From Siphonodentalium dalli (lineage: Eukaryota > Mollusca > Scaphopoda > Gadilida > Siphonodentaliidae), in the NCBI GenBank assembly GCA_032622095.1, contig CP136063.1:78225980-78289979 (forward strand): a stretch of 64,000 nt of DNA. Reading direction: 5' to 3'. The translations under genes were made by a program, and so were the position numbers. The notes under the pieces were generated by a model that did no database searches, was not told the DNA's origin, and saw nothing but the letters and a program-made list of their open reading frames with translations. This document shows positions 25,499-36,302 of this stretch, piece after piece; the first letter of the stretch is position 1, and each line of letters begins with the position of its first letter.

Positions 25499-26204
25499 TT
25501 GCAAAGTGAGGTCCCCAGAGGGTAAATTTAGTGATGTTACCCTGCACAGCAGGTTAGTGTCACCAAATTCATCCTCTGGGGACCTCATTCTTCATGGCCT
25601 CATCTGCTAGGGGAGAACTAGACACAGTTTTAACTTTACTGCTCAAACCCCCCCTCAAATTTGAAACGTTGCTTATTCAGATGACCTAGACAGGCAGGCC
25701 TCTGTATCCCCTGAGTTTCGGTGTTTGCACTTTTGTGTTGGTCACATTATGTAATGTTTTGTTATTTTCTGTTGGTGAATCCGGGCTTATATAGGCTTGC
25801 CTGTTGCTTGGACCTGTTGCTATATGTCAATCTATGTACATCATGCACAATAAACTATTTAAAAAAAAGATTTTAGTTCCTAGATGGTGAAGATGGTGAT
25901 GTTCGCCCATTGGGCACCTCGATTATGCATTAAGTCATCTGCCAATTTGGGGATATAGAGAAACTTAAACTAAAAAAGAAACTTTGTAAAGAAACTAAAC
26001 AATTTGTTAATTTGATAATAGAAATACATTCCAGAGAAAATGAGGTCCCCAGAGTGTGAATTTAGTGATGCTACCCCGCTGGACAAAACAAGTGTCCATT
26101 GCCACCGAGGTGTACTTGCTGTTTGGCCGCGGAGTCAGAGTTTGTAACTGCTGTGCAGGGTAGACTAAATTCACCCTCTGGGGACCTCATTCTGCAAATA
26201 TTTT
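25499..26204. mobile_element. Double-hairpin element F with longer middle
   Basis: Two hairpins at about 25505-25595 and 26038-26200. The right one is interrupted by the element D fragment. The middle contains AT-rich DNA and an oligo-A stretch near 25860. Confidence 0.65.
26083..26153. mobile_element. Element D fragment inside element F
   Basis: GCTGGACAAAACAAGTGTCC followed by CACCGAGGTGTACTTGC and ending AGTTTGTAACTGC. It matches the right end of the 33945 element in reverse and is cut short. Confidence 0.6.
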
Positions 26205-26639
26205 GAGGACGTATTATTTTTTTAAAGTAATGGGATTCTCTGATATTTGTTCCAGTCTATGAAATGCATAGCTTCGCCCAGACTTATAGGATGGTGGCTA
26301 TAGCTTCTTTGAAAGCTGACCGCACTGAAGAAGGCCACTCCTGGTGTGATGGAGTACCAGCCACAGGAATATCATGACACTGTCCTTGGCATGTGAATGA
26401 AAAGCTATCAGTGATGGGTGATGAAGCTTTTTTCCAGCAACAACAGGACAGCTTGTGAGAAATCAAGTCTTTCCATGTGAGGATCTATCAGTGTATCCTA
26501 TTTGTTATCAATCCCTGTGTATCTTCCAACAGTTTCTCAATTTTCTCTCTCTGTAAATAATTCCAGGGTTTGGTTTTACAGCAATTCAAGAACAATATTT
26601 AAATGATTAATAAGAGTTTGAACATGGAAATATATTAAT

Positions 26640-27120
26640 AACAAGAGCATCACTAGGGCAAGGCAAATTATGCCCTTTACCCATTTTGAATTGTTCTACC
26701 ACAAAATAAAATAATAATTTGAGCTTCAAAGAATAACTACAGTAATAATTACCCTTAATTCCAATGCCAAAATGCTAAGTCATAAATGGCTGTAACTCAT
26801 GTGAAAATAATTGGACAGAACACATATTCGCACTTGGCCTGTAGTGTTAGCTGGGAAACACACATACTAGTACCAGCTTTGGTTCAAATCAAATAATCCG
26901 AACAGGAGTTATCAGTCGGAAACCGAAATGTTATGAAATCGGTCAAATTCTAAGTAGAAAAAGGGCCGTAACTCATGTAATCCATATTCGAACTTGGCCT
27001 GTATCTTAGCTGGGAAAACACATACCGACTTTGGTTCAGATAAAATAATCCAAACTGGAGTTATCGATCGGAAACCAAAAATATTAACGGATGGATGGAT
27101 CGTCGGGCGGACAGATGGCT
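26640..27120. repeat. ACAAGAGCA-type repeat, two decayed units
   Basis: Begins ACAAGAGCATCACTAGGGCA; units share ATATTCGAACTTGGCCTGTA and GGAGTTATCGATCGGAAACC; ends in a GGATGGATGG-rich tail. Confidence 0.6.
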
Positions 27121-27439
27121 AGATAGACTGATTACATAATATGACTCATCAGTCCCACATCGTTTAATCTGACCAAGCCACTGCCCCTGGAAACTCACCA
27201 TTCCACCGGCAGGCGGCGAACTCATACCATTGGGCTGACAGTGCCATATGCCGAACACACTACCGGTAGCTACTGGACAATAGAGCGCCCCGTGTATATA
27301 TACATGTATTATATGTAAAAACTTATGACATTTGACCTGGAATTAACATGTATACAACTAACATTAAGCGTATAAAACTTGTATACCTTAAAGGTGGATT
27401 ATCTCTTTAAATAACAAATCTGAAATAGTTGCGTGGGTA

Positions 27440-27815
27440 TAAAATAATAAATATGAACTGAAGAATTAATATTGATTTTATTTCGAATATTTTATTGGGA
27501 CCGTTGTCTATTTTTAGAACAGACCATTCGGGTGATACCATATAGCGATATAGAGCATTGGGCTGTTCCTATGGCTACGTACCGAACGTCAAGTGTTTAG
27601 ATTGATTGTATTGTTTTATTCCATAGTTATAAGCGATAATGAGTCTAATCAACGTTTATTTGTGACAAAATTACACAATAAAATTTCTGGTCTCTGTTAA
27701 CAGTAACCACTATTGTTCCTTAGCTAAACAACCACACCTTTTTAGACCAGAAAATATTCGAAATGAAATTAATATTAATCGATAGAAGCATTTCCGGACA
27801 GGAGTCTTCGATTCA
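27440..27815. mobile_element. 400-bp element I
   Basis: Third copy; left end decayed, right end CATTTCCGGACAGGAGTCTT. Confidence 0.6.
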
Positions 27816-27922
27816 GATCTAATATTTTATACCCCGGTAACTATATAATACATGTTTACATAATCCACCTTTAATTAGTCATTGGCCTGCAGTAAATTTT
27901 GCTCAACAAGTAGCTAGAAGAT

Positions 27923-28368
27923 TTAACCCTTTCAGTGCCAAGTCCGATTTTTGTATCAACCCATATACCCTGTGCCAATGCATTCTCTTATATATGCGAG
28001 TCGACCATAGGTGCCTCGCATATATAAGAGAATGCATTGGCCTAACAATTTTTCATCATTTGTTATTATTTTTTACAATTTTTTACAATTTTAATAATTT
28101 TTTTCTTATATTCTTTAACAGACTTATTTTGTAGGTTTAGTGCCAGGGAATCTTACGTTTTTTCATGGGCATCAAAATTATTACTATGAATACTTGGTGA
28201 TAGTTTTGAGTTATAACATGCCCCTAAGGTTTTATTCAGTTTGTTTTTAAATTCGCTATAGCATGCTTAAGCATACCCAACAATTTATTTTTAAATTTTT
28301 TTTAGGGCCGATTTTACAGACCGTCAATTAGGGCCGATGAGATCGGCCCCTGGCACTGAAAGGGTTAA
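27923..28368. mobile_element. TTAA MITE, subfamily 2 (long form)
   Basis: Left end TTAACCCTTTCAGTGCCAAG; right end CCTGGCACTGAAAGGGTTAA. It contains one core hairpin and a GGGCCGAT / GATCGGCC palindromic block near the right end. A loose second terminal motif (TTTAGTGCCAGGGA, about 28136) suggests internal rearrangement. Confidence 0.7.
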
Positions 28369-29837
28369 GGTACCAGTCTGCAGTCTAAACATTTCCACAG
28401 GACATCAGTTTGGGTTGGAAATTCCCCAATGGGGGAGATGTGTGCAAGTGAAATTTCCCCTCAGAGTTGGACAAAATTGGTCTAGTTCAAGGGGGTGGAG
28501 GGGGAGGTGACGTGGGGGGGGGGAGTGGCGTGGGGGAGGTGGCGTGGAGGGAGGTGGCGTGGGGGGGGGGGGAGTGCTCAGTGACTTGCTCTGTCTGACC
28601 TGTTGAAGGTAGTTCATCCTAATATTGAGGACTAATCGCTATTATGAACTAACTACTAAGGCTGGACTTACATCAAGTTTTTGCATATTGTCTTTCCTGG
28701 CAGTTTTCTCTGGGTATGCTGGAACTAACGCCTGAAGCCGGACAGACTTCAGAGCACAAGGTTGGCAAGATATTAGATGACTGATTTCCTGGGCCTGGAA
28801 TTAATTCAAAATTATGAAATAGCAAACATGACAACCATCTGAGGCTGAGTAGTGGAAATGACCAACCAAAACTAACATTAATAGATTTTAACTCTTTCTA
28901 TACTAAATACTGATTGACGGGTAGTTACCTAATATACAATTTTCCAAAACATGTTATGTATCAACATATGGTATCGAGAGTATGTTGATCAGCTCGTGGA
29001 ATTTTGCTAGGCCGCCAAATATTCCAGTTGGTGAAAAATAACAGATTAAATTTTTTTATATCTGATAACTCTGAACTTTGATGGGTGGGTTCCTCGACTC
29101 GAATCAAATATTTTTTACCCACCGAAGGCAAAGAAATAGTAATTTAGGAGCGTTAATTCGGGTTATGTATCTTTAAGTAACCTTTCAATTTGTCAAAAAC
29201 ATAAGCATGGAGTGACTCATAACCCTGGGTAGTTTCCGAAAATTGGAGAAAAGAAGCATTTACACTTCAAAACAACAATATTAATTGTTTGATAAAGTTC
29301 TTTAGTCATACAAAAAAAGTGTAATTTGTGGACTCAGGGGCTACAAGGTGGGTTCATCTGATTGAAATACAGACTATATAACAAGCTACACATTCAAAGT
29401 CTGAAACAAATAGCAAGGAATCCCATTACTTCCTAGAAGCATTATGTAGGTGTTAGCCAATCGCAACATTCCATGGTATTTTTAAAGTGATGAAACCAAT
29501 GAGAAATTTGTCAGAATTCCTATACAGCGACCGCGATTCCAGTAAACTTTGCCACATAGCTCAAAATAGCGTAATAAATTTTCTGTCACATTGTCACACA
29601 GAGTTTATAAATTTAAAGATGTATAATAGGAAGAGTGCTGAAATGTTTGAAACTCTTGATGTGTAGCTTGTTTAATTGTATGTATTTCCATCAGACTGCT
29701 CTTACACTATCTCACCTTATTGGCTTGGTATCTCAGACGCATGATTCTCAGTCGGTTTCTTGCTTCAGCGGCTCTATAAAAGATCATAATGAGGGGAATG
29801 ATAAACTGTCCGTATTAATGAATTAGTTTGGTTAGGG
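28369..29837. other. Unassigned DNA
   Basis: A G/GT-rich tract (about 28490-28572) followed by AT-rich DNA. No coding signal. Confidence 0.6.
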
Positions 29838-30269
29838 TTAAACCCTTCCATGACTGGAGCTTCCTGAAATTTTACGAAATCCCTGTGCCAAAGCATTCTC
29901 TAATATATGCTACAGTGATGCCCTAAATAATCGACTCCTTAACCACATCAGAATTATGGGTAATTTTTCAGGATTTAGTCGGAAATATGAGAGCTTTCCG
30001 ATGAATGGCAACAAGCCATATTTCCATCTAAATACTAAAAAAATACCCATAATTCTACTGTGGTTAAGGAGTCGATTATTTAGGGCATTACTGTAGTTTC
30101 CCATAGCCTGCCTCGCATATATAAGTGATTAAATTGGCCTAACAATATTTACCTTGACCTTGGAAGCCAGTCCATTCTTTTATATATGCGAGACTCGCAT
30201 ATATAAGAGAATGCACTGGCACATGATCTGTAATGCCTCACCAGCACAGCTCCCATCATGAAAGGGTTA
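29838..30269. mobile_element. TTAA MITE, subfamily 3, interrupted by a foldback MITE
   Basis: Left end TTAAACCCTTCCATGACTGG; right end CTCCCATCATGAAAGGGTTA. The first core hairpin is split at TATATATGC by the foldback MITE 29911-30095. Confidence 0.7.
29911..30095. mobile_element. Foldback MITE A nested in a TTAA MITE
   Basis: TA on both sides, left end CAGTGATGCCCTAAATAATC, right end GGGCATTACTG. Removing it restores the first hairpin of the 29838-30269 element. Confidence 0.78.
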
Positions 30270-31610
30270 CCATTGTCTCAGCCAGCTGTTATGTCATATT
30301 ACTATGAACTGTCATATTGAAATCTGGAACTCATGTCAGCAAATGATGGTAGTATGGTACATGTACGATATACACATAATCAGTTATAATGAACCAAAGC
30401 CAGACGCTTTGGGTCATACATATATACTATATCTGATTTTGTGACATCACCAATTATTATTTAACTAGCAGATTAGCCCGCCACTGGCGGGATTCGTCCC
30501 ATGGCTTTGGTCGATCCATTAATTTTTGTTTTTCAAGGTAACCCCGTACAAGCACGCCGGTATAACCTGACAAAAATATTCCACGTCCCGAGTTGACCAT
30601 ACATAAAAAAATTCACGTCGATGTCACCGCTGACACCCAAGGTCGTTTGTGGGTACCCGTTTCAAGGTCAAGGTCACCTCAGGCGGACAAACTGACCCAA
30701 CGAAAATCCCCCCCCCCCCTCGTCCCTTGGAAGTCCTAAGTAGGAAATTTCGTCTCGATATCCCCAGTTTCTGAGACGGTCGATTGAGCCGTATTTATAC
30801 TCATGTATATAAACGCTCTTTAACAACGACACTGCAGATACGAACGCTCTTTAATCATTAACCCATAAATTCCAACGACAGTGGCAGGGCGAAGGGTGAA
30901 GGCGTGCTCGGACGTTCTCAGAAGTGGTGCGATGGCACTTCTCGTGGCTTCGGGCGAATTCAGTCAATGGGGAAAGTTACACAATGATGTTGATCATCGA
31001 TTTTCATTGAAATTGACAAGGTGACATCTTATGAATAAAATGAACATTATGAAATTGACATGCTGCTCTATCTCGTATCTCACCAACGGTGCTCTCCAGC
31101 GTCAAGAAATATATTGGTTAAAATCAGTAAAAATGTTCTCATTCCCCTCTTGACAAGTTATAGCTATTTTTACTTCGATGTTGGTAGTTTATACCATTAT
31201 AATCAACTGTCAATCAAGACTACCCAGAAGTACGATTGGCGTAATTTATACTCAAAATTATGATTGGGGTCCATTCTTTTGATGAATCAGTGTGTACAGA
31301 GTGTAATTACTGATAATCACCCCACAAAATATAGGCTTATGTGAATCTTATTTGGTGGGAATACCATGGAATCTATAAACTGATTTTTATAACAAATATT
31401 AAAAGCCACATCTACCCTCATGTGAGTGGTTTAGCTTTGGTTCGTTAATTATGCTAGCGTATGGTCATTTTATCAAATAAGAGGCTGTCACCCCTATCCA
31501 CCTGAAACCTGGATACCATTTAATAGCAAGTTTCTCAAAGTACCGATGGTTCCAGACCTATCGGTACCAGTACAGTGGAGGTGGTACCATGGTACCTCTA
31601 AATTGGCAGA
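30270..31610. other. Unassigned DNA
   Basis: A moderately GC-rich block (30470-30960) may be part of an unrecognised repeat. No exon seen. Confidence 0.5.
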
Positions 31611-31713
31611 CGACACATTGCATAATCGAGGTTCCCAATGGGAGTACATCACAATATTCACCATTTGGGAACTTCAATCTGAGTTAATGTCTCCCATAGC
31701 AGATGAGCCCATG

Positions 31714-31805
31714 CAGAATGAGGTCCCCAGAGGGGTGCATTTGGTGATGCTAGCCCACTATGCGGGATAACTAAATTCACCCTCTGGCGACCTCATTCTG
31801 CAAAT
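31714..31805. mobile_element. Element F hairpin
   Basis: GCAGAATGAGGTCCCCAGAG to its complement. A related middle sequence lies to its left (about 31610-31710). Confidence 0.65.
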
Positions 31806-31854
31806 GACAGGCACACTAAACTCAGACCTGAAGCAGGTGGACAAGCCTTGAAAT

Positions 31855-32418
31855 AGCGTGCCTGTCATTTGCAGAATGAGGTCCCCAGAGGGTGAATTTA
31901 GTGATGCTACCCTGCATAGCGGGCTAGCATCACCAAATTCACCCTCTGGGGACCTCATTCTGCTTACATTCTTCTATCCCAATTGTATGTCCTGCCCCAG
32001 TACCATCATATCACAACAAACTTGTGCAATAATGGCAATCAGTCCTGCATATAGTTTGACTGTCATTTGCAGAATGAGGTCCCCAGAGGGTGAATTTAGT
32101 GATGCTATCCAGCACAGCAGGCTAGCATCACAAAACTCACACTCAGGTGACCTCATTCTGCTTAGGCCTCATCTTCTGGGAAGTATCTAGTATCAAATTA
32201 ACATTGTTCTTAGTAACTTTTTTCCTTCTGAGCAGTAAATGCACAATTGAGGTGACTAATGGCTATACATTATCAATTTCAACTGGGGAAATTCAATCTG
32301 ATCCTAGGTATCCCATATCAGTTGAGGCCTAAGCAGAATGAGGTTCCCAGAGGGTGAATTTGGTGATGCTAGCCCGCTGTGCGTGATAGCGTCACTATAG
32401 TCACACTCGGGGAATCAG
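31855..32418. mobile_element. Element F, three hairpins in series
   Basis: Hairpins at about 31872-31963 and 32071-32161, and a partial one from 32333. The last ends near CACACTCGGGG, where the 102-bp palindrome is inserted. Confidence 0.65.
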
Positions 32419-32427
32419 TCCACACAT

Positions 32428-32529
32428 TAGTCCAAGTCTTCTTGTACTAAAACCAGCTAAGATATTGGGATGGCGATGCATCGCCATCCCAATATCTTAG
32501 CTGGTTTTAGTACAAGAAGACTTGGACTA
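32428..32529. mobile_element. 102-bp perfect palindrome with 9-bp target duplication
   Basis: TAGTCCAAGTC at one end and GACTTGGACTA at the other; the two 51-base arms are fully complementary with no spacer, centred on ATGCAT (32476-32481). Flanked by TCCACACAT at 32419-32427 and 32530-32538. A 9-bp duplication is typical of Mutator-like elements. Confidence 0.88.
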
Positions 32530-32554
32530 TCCACACATGTGTCATTCTATCTTT

Positions 32555-32560
32555 TTTATT
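32555..32560 (-). terminator. Poly(A) signal AATAAA of the uncharacterised gene
   Basis: AATAAA on the minus strand lies about 17 bases beyond the TGA of the terminal exon. It is followed by AT-rich DNA and then the 102-bp palindrome element. Confidence 0.5.
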
Positions 32561-32577
32561 GTACAAATCAGTCACAC

Positions 32578-32653
32578 TCACTTTAGTTGTCCAATCAGCT
32601 TATCTTGTTTGTCTTTTTCAACAGCATCAAAATCGGATGGAGGAGGATTCTCC
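32578..32653 (-). CDS. Uncharacterised charged protein, terminal exon
   Basis: This is a 76-base terminal exon. After a TTCTACAG acceptor, one base completes an Arg codon and then 24 residues follow, including ENPPPSDFDAVEKDKQDKL, ending at TGA (32578-32580). The bases AAGTGAGT around the stop also resemble a splice donor, so a further exon cannot be fully excluded. The AATAAA on the same strand at 32555-32560, about 20 bases past the stop, favours a true 3' end with a very short 3'UTR. The known protein fragment is 92 residues, hydrophilic, with no signal peptide or membrane segment visible. Confidence 0.6.
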
Positions 32654-32741
32654 CTGTAGAAGAAGCAAATTTGTACATTTATTTATATGGGTTAAATGAC
32701 ATGAATGCATACCAAAATGGCGTTAAAAGGGACTGAACCTA

Positions 32742-33857
32742 TTAACCCTTTCATGACTGAAGCTGCACTGGTGTAGCCAAGATCCTGTGCCAGTGCATTC
32801 TCTTATATATGCAATCTCCCATAGGGAGCCTCGCATATATAAGAGAATGCAGTGACTTACAAGGTCAAGGAAAATATTGTTAGGCCAATGCATTTTCTTA
32901 TATATGAGGATCCAAGCAGATATCTGCTCGCATTATGGAGATATCTCCTTGGTTTCAAGGAGATATCTGCTTGGAATATGGAGATATCTCCTCGGAAATA
33001 TTTTCAAGGAGATATCTCCTTGAAACCGAGGGGATATATCCATAATGCGAGCAGATATCTGCTTGGATCCAAGGAGATATATCCTTGGATCCAAGCAGAT
33101 ATCTGCTCGCATTATGGAGATATCTCCTTGAAATATGTTCAAGGAAATATCTCCTTGGATCCAAGCAGATATCTGCTCGGATTATGGAGATATCTGCTTG
33201 AAAAATATTTCAAGGAGATATCTCCATATTCCGAGCAGATATCTGCTTGGATGTATTTCGAAAAAATGGAAAAAACGTATATGTACTGTGGAGAAATCAT
33301 TAATATTTCATGGCCGCAGTTTTCCAAGGAGATATCTCCATAATCCAAGCAGCTATCTGCTTGGAATATTTTCAAGGAGATATCTGTTTGGAATATGGAG
33401 ATATCTCGTTGAAAACTATTTCAAGGAGATATCTCCATAATCCGAGCAGATATCTGCTTGGATTATGGAGATATCTCCTCGGTTTCAAGGAGATATCTCG
33501 TTGGAAATATTTCAAGCAGATATCTCGTTGGAAATATTTCAAGCAGATATCTCGTAGTTGTGAGGAGATATCTCCTAGGATCCAAGGAGATATCTCCATT
33601 ATCCAAGCAGATATCTCCTTGGATCCAAGGAGATATCTCCATAATGGACCATATTCCAAGCAGATATCTGCTAGGAATTGCAATTCCAAGGAGATATCTC
33701 CTCGAAACCGAGGAGATATATCCGAATTACGAGGAGATATCTCCGAAAACGAATATTTGCAGGGATGGCTCCCTATAGAAAACTTGTATATATAAGATAA
33801 TACATTGGTACATGGTTTTCGCAAAATTTCAGGAAGCTCCAGTCATGGAAGAGTTAA
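32742..33857. mobile_element. TTAA MITE, subfamily 3, carrying the GATATC palindrome array
   Basis: Left end TTAACCCTTTCATGACTGAA; right end GAAGCTCCAGTCATGGAAGA then GTTAA. The first core hairpin is normal. The second is opened at TATATATGAGG and filled by about 0.84 kb of palindromic array, resuming at GGCTCCCTATAG. It lies in the last intron of the uncharacterised gene. Confidence 0.75.
32905..33747. repeat. Array of GATATC-centred palindromes
   Basis: I count about 28 exact GATATC sites, nearly all as GGAGATATCTCC or GCAGATATCTGC, plus about five one-base variants, in 843 bases. Spacers are themselves often palindromic (CTTGGATCCAAG, CTTGAAATATTTCAAG) or occur in complementary pairs (CATTATGG / CCATAATG). 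A non-repeat gap lies at about 33256-33320. Long open frames occur on both strands because each 12-bp unit reads the same codons in both directions; these are not genes. Confidence 0.9.
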
Positions 33858-33944
33858 ACAGATTAAACAGTCTTTTTATCCGTAGAAACGAATGATAACT
33901 TATATAGGATGTTTAACCCTTTCTATGTTAAGTACCATACTCTG

Positions 33945-35172
33945 CTGGACAAAACAAGTGTCCACTTAATCGGGCGCGGTTAGCGTTGTGACCGCGGCCG
34001 AAATGCAACTACACCGCGGCTCCACTGGCTAATTACAGTTGGGCTGCGGTGTACTTGTCGTTCGGCCATGGTGTAGTTGCTGCGGTGTACTTTCATTAAA
34101 CTGAAAAAAGACGATACAAACCAGAAATCTAACCACGGTGTACATGCCGTTCGGCCGTGGTGTACTTGCCGTTCGGCCCCAGTGTACTTGCCGTTCGGCC
34201 GCGGTGTACTTTAGGGGTGGGAGGTACGCCCAGTGTCGTGATACGATATGTATCGCGATATGCGGGTCGCGATACAATACGTATCTAGATACGATAACCT
34301 AGTATTTCTGGATGCAGCCCTTCATATGGAATTCATGAATTGGTTGAAAAAAAATATATATTCAATCATAGTCATTATTTAATAGTTCATTAATTTAATT
34401 AATCCTTCAATATCAGCTAAGTACTTCAGTTCATTGGAATGTTTTATTTAAGGCCAAGGTCGTATGGGATTACACGACTTTCAAGTACAAAAACATACCA
34501 CGTTTGTTGTTTAATTCATTTAAATACAGTCCAGGGGGAGTAATCCAAAAATACCACGTCGGAAGTTCGGAACGCTGTCTGTATTGATGCGGTTTACTAC
34601 GAGTCTTGCGATGAGACACGTTTATGTCAATTGGGTATCGGTGACTGTTAACGGGAATGATTTAATTCTCTAATATGCAGTTCAAGTCCGATGAATGACA
34701 AATGATTAGCTTGGCATACATTTTGAGCCTTTTGGCGACATCATTTCTATGAACGAACTCTTCTGTGTGCCAACGTGACAATGGTATATCAATCTTTACA
34801 CAAAAACAACAACGACCACACGCATCACTGACGAACAGGTGGTTTAATCGGCGCTTTGAAGTAGAACGACTTGATCATGCTTATTTGCGTGCCGTTGTAT
34901 TTAATTCTTATTCTCCGGCGTGAATATAGCAATTTTAAAGAACGAATAATGGATAATAGATAAACAAAATTGTGTATCGCGATGCGCGATTTTTTGGCTA
35001 TGGAACCGGTGCGTGTATCGTAGAACTCTGATTCGCGATACACCGGTGATATCTTGCACCCCTAGTGTACTTGCCGTTCGGCCGCGGTGCTCAACTGCAG
35101 TTACAAACTCTGACACCACGTCTGAACGACAAATACACCGCGGTGCCAATGAACACTTGTTTTGTCCAGCGA
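33945..35172. mobile_element. Element D: GCTGGACAAAACAAGTG inverted repeats
   Basis: Left GCTGGACAAAACAAGTGTCC; right CACTTGTTTTGTCCAGC. The interior has several copies of a 22-23-base unit GTGTACTTGCCGTTCGGCCG. It is split by the hAT element 34212-35064. The target duplication was not resolved. Confidence 0.65.
34212..35064. mobile_element. hAT-type element with perfect 8-bp duplication
   Basis: Begins TAGGGGTGGG and ends TTGCACCCCTA. Flanked by GTGTACTT at 34204-34211 and 35065-35072, an exact 8-bp target duplication. Subterminal GATACGATATGTATCGCGAT and its complement-like copies are typical of hAT non-autonomous elements. No transposase frame was seen. Confidence 0.85.
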
Positions 35173-35469
35173 GGTAGTAGGTCTTTTGTTGAACTTATTA
35201 TCTGAACGTTTCCCTCCAATGAATAGGAATCCTTCTGCACTTTTTATGATCTGTCGTCTGCTTATATTTTCTGAACATCCCTCCAAATTAATAATAGACC
35301 ATTCAATTGTTACTTTTATAGTGGAGAATCCATTCAGTATAGAAAGGGTTAATCTGCTTTATATATTATCAAAACATCCCTACAAACGAAGAACAAACCA
35401 TTCCATTGATTACCGTACTATTTTCACAACTGAATGGGAGAATCCACTAATGAATCATAGAGTTAATAG

Positions 35470-35912
35470 CCAGGTTCAGCTACCTGTACGTGTAACTTGT
35501 AAAGTGTGTTGCCATTGCCAATGGAGATCACCTGACTACCATGAACATTTTACCTACCCTTACATGGTCAGACTGTTTACAAGTTTTGGGTCCCATGTGT
35601 AGCATATGATACATGTAATGAGGACTAATAATCCACATCAATAGATGCTGTGTAGGAAGAGATTTGCTAGCATGGAAAGAACTTAAGTTGATTGAAGACA
35701 ATTAAGCATATCACTGGTCACTTTGTGGGTGCTTGTTCTCGACACCTGACTATTATTTACAAGTTCCGATAGACATTGGCTGATATCTATAAACGTGTAG
35801 GTTTTGTGCCGTAGAATCATTTGAATTTTCCCACCATGTGTTTCTCCAAAGCAATACCATGGTAACACATGTTACAAGTTACACGTACGTGTGGCTGAAC
35901 CTGGCTATTGTT
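35470..35912. mobile_element. Inverted-repeat element L
   Basis: Left TAGCCAGGTTCAGCTACCTG with GTACGTGTAACTTGTAA; right TTACAAGTTACACGTACGTG with GGCTGAACCTGGCTA. It ends about 28 bases from the exon at 35940-36022. A lone end occurs at 51283-51298. Confidence 0.65.
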
Positions 35913-35939
35913 AGATGATATAATGTTTCGTTACTCTAC

Positions 35940-36022
35940 CTCTCATCATCCTTCTTATTGTCCAGCAATCGTTTCTTAGATTTTGCTTGAGCTTCGGCTA
36001 CATCTTTCGCTGGATCTTCATA
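35940..36022 (-). CDS. Uncharacterised charged protein, penultimate exon
   Basis: This is an 83-base exon with a TTCTTTAG acceptor and a GTAGAG donor. It starts in phase 0 and leaves two bases. It encodes YEDPAKDVAEAQAKSKK followed by RLLDNKKDDE, a stretch dominated by Lys, Asp, Glu and Ala that could form a charged helix or coiled coil. Phases agree with the exons at 38496-38615 and 32578-32653. An inverted-repeat element (about 35470-35912) ends roughly 28 bases inside the downstream intron. No domain was recognised. Confidence 0.6.
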
Positions 36023-36302
36023 CTAAAGAAAATACAGTATAAAAGTGTCAATAAACTGTTGCTCAAACTCATCGAGAATATTTTTAACAGGTTCCTTTCC
36101 ATATATATATGACTGTCTCAGGCAGGGCCCTACAAACCATTTGAGGTTAAATTCGGATTGAAACCGCCTCATTGATTCGATCCGGTTCGAAACCATTGAC
36201 CAGGATTCGGGTTGTATCAAACCTTTGATTTGGTGCTGATTAATGAGCAGAACAAACACCACCTGTCCATTATAAATCACTATTAAATACAGACATACAG
36301 TA

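Larger units (their letters stand above)
33912..35353 (-). mobile_element. Dispersed repeat C, outer shell of a nested insertion
   Basis: Left end TTTAACCCTTTCTATGTTAA; right end ATTCAGTATAGAAAGGGTTA then A. The family body is present at 35180-35353 in reverse orientation. Everything between about 33945 and 35172 is a later insertion. Confidence 0.65.

Noticed and set aside
32905-33747. CRISPR-like spaced repeats
   Set aside because: Eukaryotic context, palindromic irregular spacing, spacers are not unique; no cas genes.
32852-33824. Overlapping ORFs of 100-163 codons on both strands
   Set aside because: They follow from the palindromic array; same peptide motifs on both strands, no splice or start context, no domain.
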